64,000 bases of DNA from Prevotella melaninogenica (GTDB lineage Bacteria > Bacteroidota > Bacteroidia > Bacteroidales > Bacteroidaceae): positions 1,068,147-1,132,146 of the forward strand of contig NZ_CP054011.1 of NCBI RefSeq assembly GCF_013267595.1. Direction: 5' to 3'. Both the position numbers and the translations under genes were made by a program. Position 1 is the stretch's first letter; every line of letters starts with the position of its first letter. This document shows, piece after piece, positions 47,385-56,077 of this stretch. The notes under the pieces are model-generated. The model ran no database searches and had not been told where the DNA came from. It saw only the letters and a list, made by a program, of their open reading frames with translations.

Positions 47385-50207
47385 ATGTTAATAAACAAAA
47401 GAATTATCAATGCGCTTGTGCTCCTGCTCCTCGTAACAGGTGCTATGGCGCAGAATGTCTGTACCGACAACAGCTTCCGTATAGGTAAGTTGAAGAATGG
47501 GATGACCTATTACATACGCCACAATGCTAAGGAGAAAGGGATTGCCGACTTCTACATTGCACAGCGTGTGGGAAGTATTCTTGAAGAACCAAACCAAAGA
47601 GGATTGGCTCACTTCCTTGAGCACATGGCTTTCAATGGAAGTAAAAACTTCAAAAATACACCTTCTTCACCAAGTATCGTACATTGGTGTGAGGCACATG
47701 GTATTAAGTTCGGTACTAATCTCAACGCCTACACCTCCGTTGACGAGACCGTTTACAACGTCAGTTCAGTACCTGTAAAGCAGGAATCAACCATCGACTC
47801 TACCCTACTTATCCTCCACGACTGGAGTCACTACTTGGACCTTGAGGACAAAGAGATAGACAAGGAACGTGGTGTTATTCACGAAGAGTGGCGTACTCGT
47901 CGTGCTGGTATGGCTTCACAGCGCTTGATGGAGGAGGCTTTGCCGATTATCTATCGCGGTACGAAGTATGAAGACTGTCTGCCAATCGGTAAGATGGAGA
48001 TTGTAGACAACTTCCCTTACAAGGCACTTCGTGACTATTACCACAAGTGGTATCGCCCAGATTTGCAGGCTATCATCGTTGTGGGTGATATTGATGTAGA
48101 CAAGATAGAGAAGAAGATTCAGTCTGTCTTCTCTGCTATTCCAATGCCCGAGAATGCTGCTCATCGTGAATACTTCCCAGTAAGCGACAACGACAAGATG
48201 ATTGTGGCATCACTAAAGGATTCAGAACAACCTATCATGCTCGTTACACTTTATATGAAGCGTAAGGCTACACCAGATGCAGAGAAGTCTACTGTGAAGT
48301 ATCAGCGAGACGGATATGTTGACGACTTGGTTTCTTATATGATTGGCGAACGCCTCAACGAGATGCAGGACAAGAATCCAAAACCTTGTTTGAGTGCTTC
48401 TGCACGATTGGGGCAGTTCTTGATTAGCCGTACAAAAGATGCCTTTGTTCTTTCTTTCGGTGCTCGTCAGGAAGATGTAAAGGGTTCGTTTGATGCAACT
48501 GTGGGAACAATTGAGCAGATTCGCCAGCATGGGTTTACTCCTTCAGAACTCACTCGTGCCAAAGCCTTCCGCCAGAAGGTGATTGACCGCCAATATAATG
48601 AGCGTAACGACCGTCGCAACGCTTATTATGTGCGCCGCGCTAAGCAGAACTTCCTCGATAACGAACCAATAACCACCGAAGCTTACGACAAGCAATTGGA
48701 TGACCAATTCTTTAACGAGGTGACACTCGACGAGGTGAATGCTGCTATGCGTGAAGCTATCACGAATAAGAATCAGGTGCTTGTTATATATTCTCCCGAC
48801 AAAGCTGGCGTAAATGTTCCCTCAGATGCGCAGTTTGAGCAGATGGTTCTCGATGCACAGGCAAAGACCTATCCTAAGTATGTTGAGAAGAAGTTAGACG
48901 ATAAGCTGATTGAGACACTTCCTAAGAAAGGACGTATCAAGAGCGAGAAAGCTGGCTTGCATGGAACAACAGAAATCACTCTGAGCAATGGTGTAAAAGT
49001 ATATTTCAAGAAGACCGACTATCAGAAGGATGCCGTAACACTGAATTTCTTTGCAGAAGGTGGTTCATCCCTCTATCCTGCTAAGGACTTGATTAACACA
49101 CAGTTTATCTCAGCAGCTGTAAAGGAAGGTGGCGTTGGTCGTTTCAGCGCAACAGAACTTAATAAGTTCTTAGCTGGCAAGACCGTTCGCATCAACGCAG
49201 GTGTAGGCAATGAAACGCAGTCTATCAGCGGTAACTCATCTATCAAGGATATCCGCACACTGTTTGAACTTACTTACTTGTATTTTACCAACCTCCGTCG
49301 TGATGATCAGGCGTTCCAGTCAGAAGTTAACCGTATGCGCTCTTTCCTCACCAACCGTGAGGCAAGTCCTAACGTTAGCTACAACGACTCTATCGCTGCC
49401 ATCGTTTATGGAAACTCGCCACGTGTACAACCACTTAAGGCTGCATCGCTTGACAAGGTAAGCTATGACCGTGTTCTCGAGATTTATAAGGAGCGTTTCA
49501 GCAATGCCTCTAACTTCAAGATGATCGTCATGGGTAACATTGACATCGCTCAGTTGCGCCCTCTCTTGGAGCAATACATTGCTTCGCTGCCATCAACAGG
49601 CAAGAAGGAAACCTTTGCAAAGACTTATCCTGACGTGCGCAACTGCAACGAGACCCACCGCTTTGAAAAGAAGATGAAGACGCCATTGGCGCGTGTAACC
49701 GTCTTCTACACATGGGACGAACCTTACACAGCTAAGTCTGATTTAGAACTCGACGTATTCAAGCGTGTATTGTCTATCCCCTATACCGACTCTGTCCGCG
49801 AAGAGAAAGGTGGAGTGTATGGTGTGAAACTACAGCAGAGTCTAAGTAAGTCAAGCAACCCTCACGCCATGTTGAAGATTGCCTTTGATACCGACCCAGA
49901 AAAGTATAACATGGTTATGCCTATCATCACAAAGCAGATTGAGCATATTGCCAACAAGGGGCCAGAGGCAGTAAGTCTGCAGAAGGTGAAGGAATACCTC
50001 TTAAAACAGTATGACCAGTCTTCTGTTACCAACGACTACTGGCTCTACGTGATATACAACCATCTGCGCCATGGAGTTGACTTTGACAAGGACTACAAGG
50101 CTATCGTGCACAACATCACAGCTTCCGACATCCAGCGTATTGCCCGCAACCTTATCAACAGCAACCGCCGAATAGAAGTGACAATGCAGTCTGAAAAGGG
50201 AATGTAA
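47385..50207 (+). CDS. M16 family zinc peptidase
   Basis: A 940-residue insulinase/pitrilysin-type peptidase with a signal peptide (ALVLLLLVTGAMAQ). The inverted zinc motif HFLEH lies near residue 80 and the third ligand Glu in RGVIHEEWRTRR about 75 residues later. The second half is a non-catalytic M16 repeat. It is predicted to be periplasmic and to degrade peptides. It follows the TonB/DUF4876/DUF6850 cluster after a 180-bp repeat-bearing gap, so a link to peptide uptake is possible but unproven. Confidence 0.92.
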   Translation: MLINKRIINALVLLLLVTGAMAQNVCTDNSFRIGKLKNGMTYYIRHNAKEKGIADFYIAQRVGSILEEPNQRGLAHFLEHMAFNGSKNFKNTPSSPSIVHWCEAHGIKFGTNLNAYTSVDETVYNVSSVPVKQESTIDSTLLILHDWSHYLDLEDKEIDKERGVIHEEWRTRRAGMASQRLMEEALPIIYRGTKYEDCLPIGKMEIVDNFPYKALRDYYHKWYRPDLQAIIVVGDIDVDKIEKKIQSVFSAIPMPENAAHREYFPVSDNDKMIVASLKDSEQPIMLVTLYMKRKATPDAEKSTVKYQRDGYVDDLVSYMIGERLNEMQDKNPKPCLSASARLGQFLISRTKDAFVLSFGARQEDVKGSFDATVGTIEQIRQHGFTPSELTRAKAFRQKVIDRQYNERNDRRNAYYVRRAKQNFLDNEPITTEAYDKQLDDQFFNEVTLDEVNAAMREAITNKNQVLVIYSPDKAGVNVPSDAQFEQMVLDAQAKTYPKYVEKKLDDKLIETLPKKGRIKSEKAGLHGTTEITLSNGVKVYFKKTDYQKDAVTLNFFAEGGSSLYPAKDLINTQFISAAVKEGGVGRFSATELNKFLAGKTVRINAGVGNETQSISGNSSIKDIRTLFELTYLYFTNLRRDDQAFQSEVNRMRSFLTNREASPNVSYNDSIAAIVYGNSPRVQPLKAASLDKVSYDRVLEIYKERFSNASNFKMIVMGNIDIAQLRPLLEQYIASLPSTGKKETFAKTYPDVRNCNETHRFEKKMKTPLARVTVFYTWDEPYTAKSDLELDVFKRVLSIPYTDSVREEKGGVYGVKLQQSLSKSSNPHAMLKIAFDTDPEKYNMVMPIITKQIEHIANKGPEAVSLQKVKEYLLKQYDQSSVTNDYWLYVIYNHLRHGVDFDKDYKAIVHNITASDIQRIARNLINSNRRIEVTMQSEKGM

Positions 50208-50249
50208 GCCGTTCTATATTATAGGTTGCACAAAAGTAATCATACTTAA

Positions 50250-50289
50250 AACAGCCATATCGAAGCAGGAGTGCTTTGATATGGCTGTT
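50250..50289 (+). terminator. Terminator of the M16 peptidase gene
   Basis: Stem AACAGCCATAT/ATATGGCTGTT extended by GAAGCA/TGCTTT pairing, followed by CTTCTTT. It lies 42 bp after the stop. Confidence 0.75.
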
Positions 50290-50452
50290 CTTCTTTACTA
50301 TTGGTGTTCGAGAGATTTGGTACTGTCCTATAAAAGTGTGTAAGCTATTCTTCTCTTTTATCCTTGTTATTTTCATTTTTCTTTATTTTCTTCCAACTTT
50401 TAAATTGGTATATTTTTCTTTTGTAAGCACTTTTTGGTACTGTCCTATAAAA

Positions 50453-51882
50453 CAATAGTCCGTTAAATATTATGCTGCATCAGCAGCGAAACTAAATATA
50501 TCATTTATCCTTTCTTTATTTAATGGCGTGTTCGGGTTCTTCTCGAACACGTCAATAATTCGTTGTGCATAGTAGGCATTGACCATCTGCGCTTTAAGTC
50601 GACCGATGGACGTGCCAAGTTCCTTGCACATGATTTTGGTCACATTGAGTGCTGTGAATGAAGAGTTGAAAGCAAATTCAAGTTTTCTCTTGTCGCGTGC
50701 CTGACAATCGGTAAGACCGAGGAATTGCTTTGCGTCGCGAAAGCAAAACTCCTCTTGGAAACGTGTGGTATAGTACTCCATCACATCGCGTCCACTCATG
50801 CTCTCATCCGTAGAGAAGTACAAACGGCGGACACCGTTGGGCAACTCGTGGATGACAATCGACACGACCCTATGCAAGGACTTGCACCACGCCTTGAGCG
50901 CATAGGCTTTGCCTTTGGTCTCTCCTAAATCAAGCTCATTGCCTTTGGATATGTCGATGTTCCTTACGTCAATCTTGTCACCTTTGATACGAGGACGGCC
51001 GGGCTTTCCCGTGGGTTCCCCATCCCATGTGTAGAACAAGGCTGCGTCATGACGCAAGCGGCTCACAACATGGAAGCCCATCTTCATTACCTTGTCGATG
51101 AAAGGTCTTTTGGAGAAGGCTGAGTCAGCGACAAGAACCTTGCAAATACGCTGTAAGGTTACCTTGTCGTCCTCCAACACCTTGGTATACCAGTCGTATA
51201 GACTCATCTCTTTTTTCTCCTCCCCTTTTTCCAATGTGGTCTGCACAGCCTTGAGCATCATACACTCATGCAAGTCCACGTCTATCACACCGATGCCGAG
51301 GATCTCAAGACCGTGCTTTACCGCACCTGCACAGCCCGACCAAAACGTACCCACGTATGGGGTATGCTTCCCAGCCTTCTTGATGAAGCTTGGATCAATA
51401 ACGATGGCATTGAGCCCTTTACCCTGCTTGAAGGCGAAAGCACTCAGCCACATATTTATTTCGAGCCAGTTCACGCTGCGCTCTGCCGTCTGCCGATAGC
51501 ATTGTTCGCCACGCTTTCCATAGCGTCCCATCTGCGTAAAATTACATTTCCTTGGGATGACCATCAAAAGAAAAAGCATTTCCATGACGTTTGTTTGAAT
51601 ACTTTTGTTTAACTTTGCTCCATCTTCAGCACTAAATGCTGCTTTGCAGAGCTTCATATATCGGCTAATCAAGTTGGTTATCAGCATAAACTTTATTGTC
51701 TTTTTACATCTATAAAGTTACTGAAATTCAATGAGATAGCCGATTTTATTATGTTATACTTTGTTATATTCTATTGCCTAATTATCTCTTTCTCAGAGAC
51801 TTATCATGTTTTCTTTCTGCCACAATTCCTGTTGGCTTTTGGGTAAAAGCTTCGCAAACTGCGAAAATTTAACGGACTATTG
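50453..51882 (-). mobile_element. IS4-family insertion sequence, intact
   Basis: A 1430-bp element with perfect 16-bp terminal inverted repeats CAATAGTCCGTTAAAT (50453-50468, 51867-51882). ATAAAA flanks both sides (50447-50452, 51883-51888) as a target duplication. The element sits inside a copy of GGTACTGTCCTATAAAAGTG, splitting it after ATAAAA. Confidence 0.88.
50470..51687 (-). CDS. IS4-family transposase
   Basis: A 405-residue DDE transposase. Asp residues lie in NAIVIDPSFIKKAG and CKVLVADSAFSKRPF. The Glu is in the exact Y-x2-R-x3-E-x6-K signature YYTTRFQEEFCFRDAKQFLG that defines IS4-type enzymes. Full length, so the element may be active. Confidence 0.9.
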   Translation of the reverse strand: MLITNLISRYMKLCKAAFSAEDGAKLNKSIQTNVMEMLFLLMVIPRKCNFTQMGRYGKRGEQCYRQTAERSVNWLEINMWLSAFAFKQGKGLNAIVIDPSFIKKAGKHTPYVGTFWSGCAGAVKHGLEILGIGVIDVDLHECMMLKAVQTTLEKGEEKKEMSLYDWYTKVLEDDKVTLQRICKVLVADSAFSKRPFIDKVMKMGFHVVSRLRHDAALFYTWDGEPTGKPGRPRIKGDKIDVRNIDISKGNELDLGETKGKAYALKAWCKSLHRVVSIVIHELPNGVRRLYFSTDESMSGRDVMEYYTTRFQEEFCFRDAKQFLGLTDCQARDKRKLEFAFNSSFTALNVTKIMCKELGTSIGRLKAQMVNAYYAQRIIDVFEKNPNTPLNKERINDIFSFAADAA

Positions 51883-51944
51883 ATAAAAGTGTGTAAGCCC
51901 ATATTTTTATTATCTTTGTATTTGGATATAAACTAAGATAAAAA

Positions 51945-52182
51945 ATTATTGCTGTCCGGTAAAAATAAACTGAAAGTTCTGTATCTCTTTATTCATCGGT
52001 GTTGCAGCCGTTTTACTTATCCAGGGGCTTGGTTTTTAGTTTTAAACTGTAAGCATTATAAAATGCGCTTATATTGACAAGGAAAGCCCTATAATAACCA
52101 AATAAATTAATGAAATCATAAGTTTAAGCCTATTTTATCTAACACAGATAACTCCAAAAAAGTTTTATCGGACACCAATAAT
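51945..52182. mobile_element. 238-bp MITE-like element
   Basis: Terminal inverted repeats of about 20 bp with two mismatches: ATTATTGCTGTCCGGTAAAA on the left and ATTATTGGTGTCCGATAAAA as the reverse complement of the right end. A-rich flanks could be a short target duplication. No open frame inside, so it depends on a transposase elsewhere. Confidence 0.65.
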
Positions 52183-52231
52183 AAAAAATGGAACTTACAC
52201 ACTTTTATAGGACAGTACCGAGTAACAAAGA

Positions 52232-52272
52232 AACAAGGCGAAGAATGTTTTAATCCTGATCTTCGCCTTGTT
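52232..52272. terminator. Terminator of the helicase/DarT-like/hydrolase operon
   Basis: AACAAGGCGAAG/CTTCGCCTTGTT, a 12-bp perfect stem with a 17-base loop, located 90 bp after the last gene of the minus-strand operon. On that strand it is followed by TCTTTGTT. Confidence 0.65.
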
Positions 52273-52361
52273 TAAAATCCATATCAATGATGACCATTAC
52301 GAATTTTGTCCATTAATGCAATAGTCGCTAACACAGAAATTATAAACACAAGACAAATTAG

Positions 52362-53891
52362 TTAATCATCATATTCTAGTTGAATCAAAGTTAGAATATC
52401 ATTAAAGTGTTTCTGCTGTTCTTGATTTAACTCTCTCATAAAAAGGTCTATGCAATTTTGAGTCTCCGAGGAGAATACCTTTATTTGATGCTTTTTATCT
52501 TGAAAATCAGAACATGTAGAGCTTGGGAGGGTTTTATGTCCTTTATTCATTAACTTAGCAAACCTGCAACTCTGCCCCAAATCAAATTCAACATCAATCA
52601 ACAGATTATACTTCCCTTTAGTTAAAGTATTTTGCCTATCAATATGTACTATCTTTCCTCTGCCAAGAGGCTCGAAATAAATAGATTCATTTAAGTCAAA
52701 GTTATCATCAGTTATAGTATTGATTGATTTTAAGCCCAGATAATTTTGAACTTTCTCTTTTACTACACGATTCTCAGATATTTTCAAAAGTCTAACAGCA
52801 ACCTTGTCAAGGTAATCAGAATCTTGAATTAATTTATATCTATCAGGAATAATAGAAGTACCGTGTAGTGAACCTATTAATCCACCTACGAAAGCAGCAA
52901 TGCTATCAGTGTCAGTTCCAATCAAGTTAACAGCTTGTTCTATACCCCTTATCGGTTCATTATGATATTTACAACAAAGAAAAATACCAGCAATTACAGT
53001 AGAAGTTCCTGAACCCTTTGTATCCAAATTATAGCAACCTAATATGCGGAGAGCTGTTTCGTCATCTATATTATGATTCAGGCATTTGTAAATATTGCGC
53101 AAATACTGTTGTGTCTCGTCAAGTACTACTTGGTATTGATCTGTGAATGATATTTGGGCTTTACTATTCCATTCATTTTCCCAACTATCAAAATCATGTT
53201 CCTTAATAAAAGGGATTGAAAGCTTTTGATGAATGTTTTTTCCAAGCTCAGTTAAGTATGTTTTATAAGAAAAGTGTTCAGGAAGAAATTTTAGAATTGT
53301 ATGAACTGCATAGCCATAAAGCATTGCACCAATAATCGCCCTTGGGTGACCATGTGTCACAATACTGTTTGCAAAAATTTCTTTCTTGATTTTATCAATG
53401 TCTCCAAAATTTGCAAGAGCAATAGGAAGAATACGCATTGCTGCTCCATTTGCACCACTTTCTCTGTAGTCAATCGTTATGGTGCCAGCCTTATAGGTGA
53501 AAAAATTATTATTCCATTTCGCTGATTTCCGTTCAATTTTTCTCGCGGCATTTTTTATGGTTCTACCTGCTCCACGAGCATACAAAATCCAACTTGGTAA
53601 TTCTACTTTAGAAAAATATTCACGATCAATAGCACCATTTCCCATAATAGACCTCGCTACAGAAAGCATTAGTTGGGTATCGTCGGAATATGACCCTTTT
53701 TTTAATTTATCTATGTATCCATTGAACTTTCCACCAACTTTCTTTTCCCAATCATAAAAATTAGAAACATGAACTGTCCCGTATTTTGACTTTAAGGTAT
53801 CAGAGTTCCTTTCAAATTCTGTTATCCAGCCAAGGGCATCCCCAATTGCAGCAAGTTTTATTGCTCCTTTATATTTGGTTTCAAGTTTCAT
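52362..53891 (-). CDS. ADP-ribosylglycohydrolase (DraG/ARH type) with extra C-terminal domain
   Basis: A 509-residue protein. Residues 1-370 form an ADP-ribosylglycohydrolase domain: AAIGDALGWITEFERN, the metal-binding SDDTQ at 69-73, THGHPRAIIGAMLYGYA and GTDTDSIAAFVGG at 325-337. Residues 375-509 form an added domain (FEPLGRGKIVHIDRQNTLTK, MRELNQEQQKHFNDILTLIQ) not expected in the family. Its start overlaps the DarT-like gene by 4 bases. By known chemistry it should remove ADP-ribose from a macromolecule, so it is the likely antitoxin to the upstream transferase. Confidence 0.85.
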   Translation of the reverse strand: MKLETKYKGAIKLAAIGDALGWITEFERNSDTLKSKYGTVHVSNFYDWEKKVGGKFNGYIDKLKKGSYSDDTQLMLSVARSIMGNGAIDREYFSKVELPSWILYARGAGRTIKNAARKIERKSAKWNNNFFTYKAGTITIDYRESGANGAAMRILPIALANFGDIDKIKKEIFANSIVTHGHPRAIIGAMLYGYAVHTILKFLPEHFSYKTYLTELGKNIHQKLSIPFIKEHDFDSWENEWNSKAQISFTDQYQVVLDETQQYLRNIYKCLNHNIDDETALRILGCYNLDTKGSGTSTVIAGIFLCCKYHNEPIRGIEQAVNLIGTDTDSIAAFVGGLIGSLHGTSIIPDRYKLIQDSDYLDKVAVRLLKISENRVVKEKVQNYLGLKSINTITDDNFDLNESIYFEPLGRGKIVHIDRQNTLTKGKYNLLIDVEFDLGQSCRFAKLMNKGHKTLPSSTCSDFQDKKHQIKVFSSETQNCIDLFMRELNQEQQKHFNDILTLIQLEYDD

Positions 53892-54550
53892 AATGTTCTA
53901 TTTGGTGAAAAAATCTCCATATCAACAACAAAATTACTTGTATCAAACTCTGACAATGCAGCTTTAGCAGATGCAAAACTTTCTATAGAATTAAAACATA
54001 CTTCAATAATACTCTCAACAGGTATATCCTTTTTTACCAGAACCTCAGCTTGGACATTCGTTGGGTACTTTGAATTAATTTTGCCACGAATGCCATAGGG
54101 TATATTAATACTATTTGCAAATAGCATTTTAAATTTATCCAGGTCTCCCGTTACCCCTATAGCCTTTGCAACATTTGATGCAGCATTTGTTACTGAAAAT
54201 TTCGTTTCCTTTTCATAGATATATTTTGGATCAATTTTCAAGATGCACCAATCTATCGTCATATCATCTTTAGTTCTCTCCTGAAATTTTGAAAAGAGGA
54301 ACGTATTTGGTCCCGAAATGGATAAATTGATAAAGCCTTTATCATCGCATCTAACGTTATCAGTAAATTGGGCATAGTCCAATATGTCGAATTGCTCAAT
54401 ATCTAAATTTTCGAGAGTTTTTCTTGACATCAGCTTGCCTTGTTCTAGTATACTATAAAGATTAATAGTTGGTGTAAAGTGTATCAGAAACTCTATTCCT
54501 CGTTTTGATATTTCTTCTTGAAAATATATGTAGTCCGCTTTTTTATCCAT
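53888..54550 (-). CDS. DarT-like ADP-ribosyltransferase (DUF4433)
   Basis: A 220-residue protein with the DUF4433/DarT pattern: FLIHFTPTINLYSILEQGKL with His 24 for NAD binding, MSRK (Arg 43), DDKGFINLSISGPNTFLFSK, and the catalytic-type Glu 169 in NVQAEVLVKKDIPVESIIEV. DarT enzymes attach ADP-ribose to thymidine bases of single-stranded DNA, and normally pair with the macrodomain protein DarG. Here the partner is a DraG-like hydrolase. It lies 2 bp after the helicase and overlaps the hydrolase by 4 bp. Target DNA is inferred from family only. Confidence 0.8.
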   Translation of the reverse strand: MDKKADYIYFQEEISKRGIEFLIHFTPTINLYSILEQGKLMSRKTLENLDIEQFDILDYAQFTDNVRCDDKGFINLSISGPNTFLFSKFQERTKDDMTIDWCILKIDPKYIYEKETKFSVTNAASNVAKAIGVTGDLDKFKMLFANSINIPYGIRGKINSKYPTNVQAEVLVKKDIPVESIIEVCFNSIESFASAKAALSEFDTSNFVVDMEIFSPNRTL

Positions 54551-54552
54551 AA

Positions 54553-56061
54553 CTAGAAAGGTAAGTAATCATCGTTTAAAGCACATTCTGAAGGAAGTGT
54601 TGATACTTTATTTAGAAAATTTGCATCAATTTCGGCAATGTATCTTGATGGATTATTCTTATCACCTATTAGAAAGAGAATATTTCTTGCTCTAGTCATA
54701 CAGGTGTATAATAGCCTCCTTTCAGTAGAAATATGAAATTCGTCATCTGTCTCGATAAATCCTGAAGGATAAGGAATTATTTCATCTGTCAAATCCATAA
54801 TAAACACATTATCAAATTCCAACCCCTTCACGGAGGACATAGTGCTGATTTTAATACTATCACTTTCGTATCTTACGGGCTGGTTTGATCTTACACGTTC
54901 TGTTTGAAAGCCATTAGTGTTAAGATAATGTTGAATTCTATTTACACCATCATTTGTTCTGTGCAAAACTATTGTGCTAATTATTTTCCCTGTATTTTTT
55001 AGGTTTTGCAGCTCATCTTTCAAATAAGCAAGTTGTTCCTCAAAACTTCCTAAAAGGGATAATGTAGGTTTTTCACCACCTGAAAGAGCTGTTTCAACTA
55101 CTGTGAATTCCGATTTGTCTTCTTCATTTTCCAATAAAGAAAGCGCAGCCCTTGCAATGTGTACAGAATTCCTGTAATTCTTTTTAAATTCTATAGTTCT
55201 ACCACCACGAACATTTAGACCAACTTCAGACCAAGTAAAGCCACTTTTATAAATTCTTTGAGCAGCATCTGCTATGATTGATATACTCTCTGTTTCTTGA
55301 GAGACCAACTTCGAAATAACTAGAATTTGAGCTTTGTTTAAATCTTGAGCTTCATCAATAATTATATGAGTGAATGGCGGCTCCCAAGATGAATCGTTTT
55401 CAATTTTTTGTAAACTAATTATCGCATAATCATCAAAATCTTTTTTTCCTCTATTTTTCAACTCTTCACTGTACATTGTGTAAATACTCCATATTGTTTC
55501 TTTATCACTTGCAGTAACTCTGTCTGATATACCTCTTCCAATACGCTTTGCTTCTAAGTACTCCGTTCTCGAATTGAAAAGTTTACCCTTTATCCACGAA
55601 ATCTCTTCTAGAAAAAAATCTGAGCTTTTATTTAGTAGGTTTGAGTTTATTACTTTCCCCGATCTTTTTATATTCTCTATAATATTGATTTGTTCTGGTT
55701 TCAGAATAGTGGTATCGTATCCAATTCCAGCAAAGCGATAAGCCCAACTGTGGAAATTCACAATGGTAACATTTAACCCATCTGGAGTTTTAGGATTTAT
55801 TTCGTCAGTGTCTTTTTGATATCCACCATTTATATAAGGACTTACTGCTTTTATGTAGGCTGCTAATGTCTTGTTAAAAGTAAAAATAGCTATCTTTGCT
55901 TCTTTAAAAAGTGTATTTTGAGTTTCTAATAGGTGCTTTGCTCTGTATAGAGCGACTGTAGTCTTACCACTGCCTGCTACACCTTTTATTTGAATGGGCT
56001 TTGTCGGAGGAAGAAACAAAACTCTTTTCTGCTCTCCTTTTAGGATAATCTTTTTTAGCAT
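54553..56061 (-). CDS. Compact UvrD/Rep-type superfamily 1 helicase
   Basis: A 502-residue SF1 helicase. Q motif/Walker A GVAGSGKTTVALYRA (27-41), IAIFTFNKTLAAYI, Walker B HIIIDEAQDLNKAQIL (DEAQD 236-240), ADAAQRIYKSGFTWSEVG, FKKNYRNSVHIARAAL, ISTMSSVKGLEFDNVFIMD and RRLLYTCMTRARNILFLI. Shorter than UvrD, lacking large 1B/2B insertions. The N-terminus looks complete. Translation starts 16 bp from the end of an IS1380-type element, so the native promoter is lost or supplied by the IS. First gene of a tight three-gene operon. Confidence 0.88.
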   Translation of the reverse strand: MLKKIILKGEQKRVLFLPPTKPIQIKGVAGSGKTTVALYRAKHLLETQNTLFKEAKIAIFTFNKTLAAYIKAVSPYINGGYQKDTDEINPKTPDGLNVTIVNFHSWAYRFAGIGYDTTILKPEQINIIENIKRSGKVINSNLLNKSSDFFLEEISWIKGKLFNSRTEYLEAKRIGRGISDRVTASDKETIWSIYTMYSEELKNRGKKDFDDYAIISLQKIENDSSWEPPFTHIIIDEAQDLNKAQILVISKLVSQETESISIIADAAQRIYKSGFTWSEVGLNVRGGRTIEFKKNYRNSVHIARAALSLLENEEDKSEFTVVETALSGGEKPTLSLLGSFEEQLAYLKDELQNLKNTGKIISTIVLHRTNDGVNRIQHYLNTNGFQTERVRSNQPVRYESDSIKISTMSSVKGLEFDNVFIMDLTDEIIPYPSGFIETDDEFHISTERRLLYTCMTRARNILFLIGDKNNPSRYIAEIDANFLNKVSTLPSECALNDDYLPF

Positions 56062-56077
56062 TCTAATTACTTTTAAA

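Larger units (their letters stand above)
50321..52218. mobile_element. Nest of IS relics with GGTACTGTCCTATAAAAGTG ends
   Basis: GGTACTGTCCTATAAAAGTG, continued by TGTAAG, occurs three times: direct at about 50321-50346, direct but split by the IS4-type element (50435-50452 plus 51883 onward), and inverted at about 52193-52218. Removing the IS4-type element and the inner 238-bp element would leave a short sequence of about 120 bp with these ends. Such ends resemble those of larger transposons (possibly IS256-like), so these are probably internally deleted relics or MITEs. Confidence 0.65.

Noticed and set aside
52362..54550. Standard DarTG toxin-antitoxin pair
   Set aside because: The partner shows DraG-type metal motifs (SDDTQ, GTDTDS) and no macrodomain pattern, so it is not DarG.
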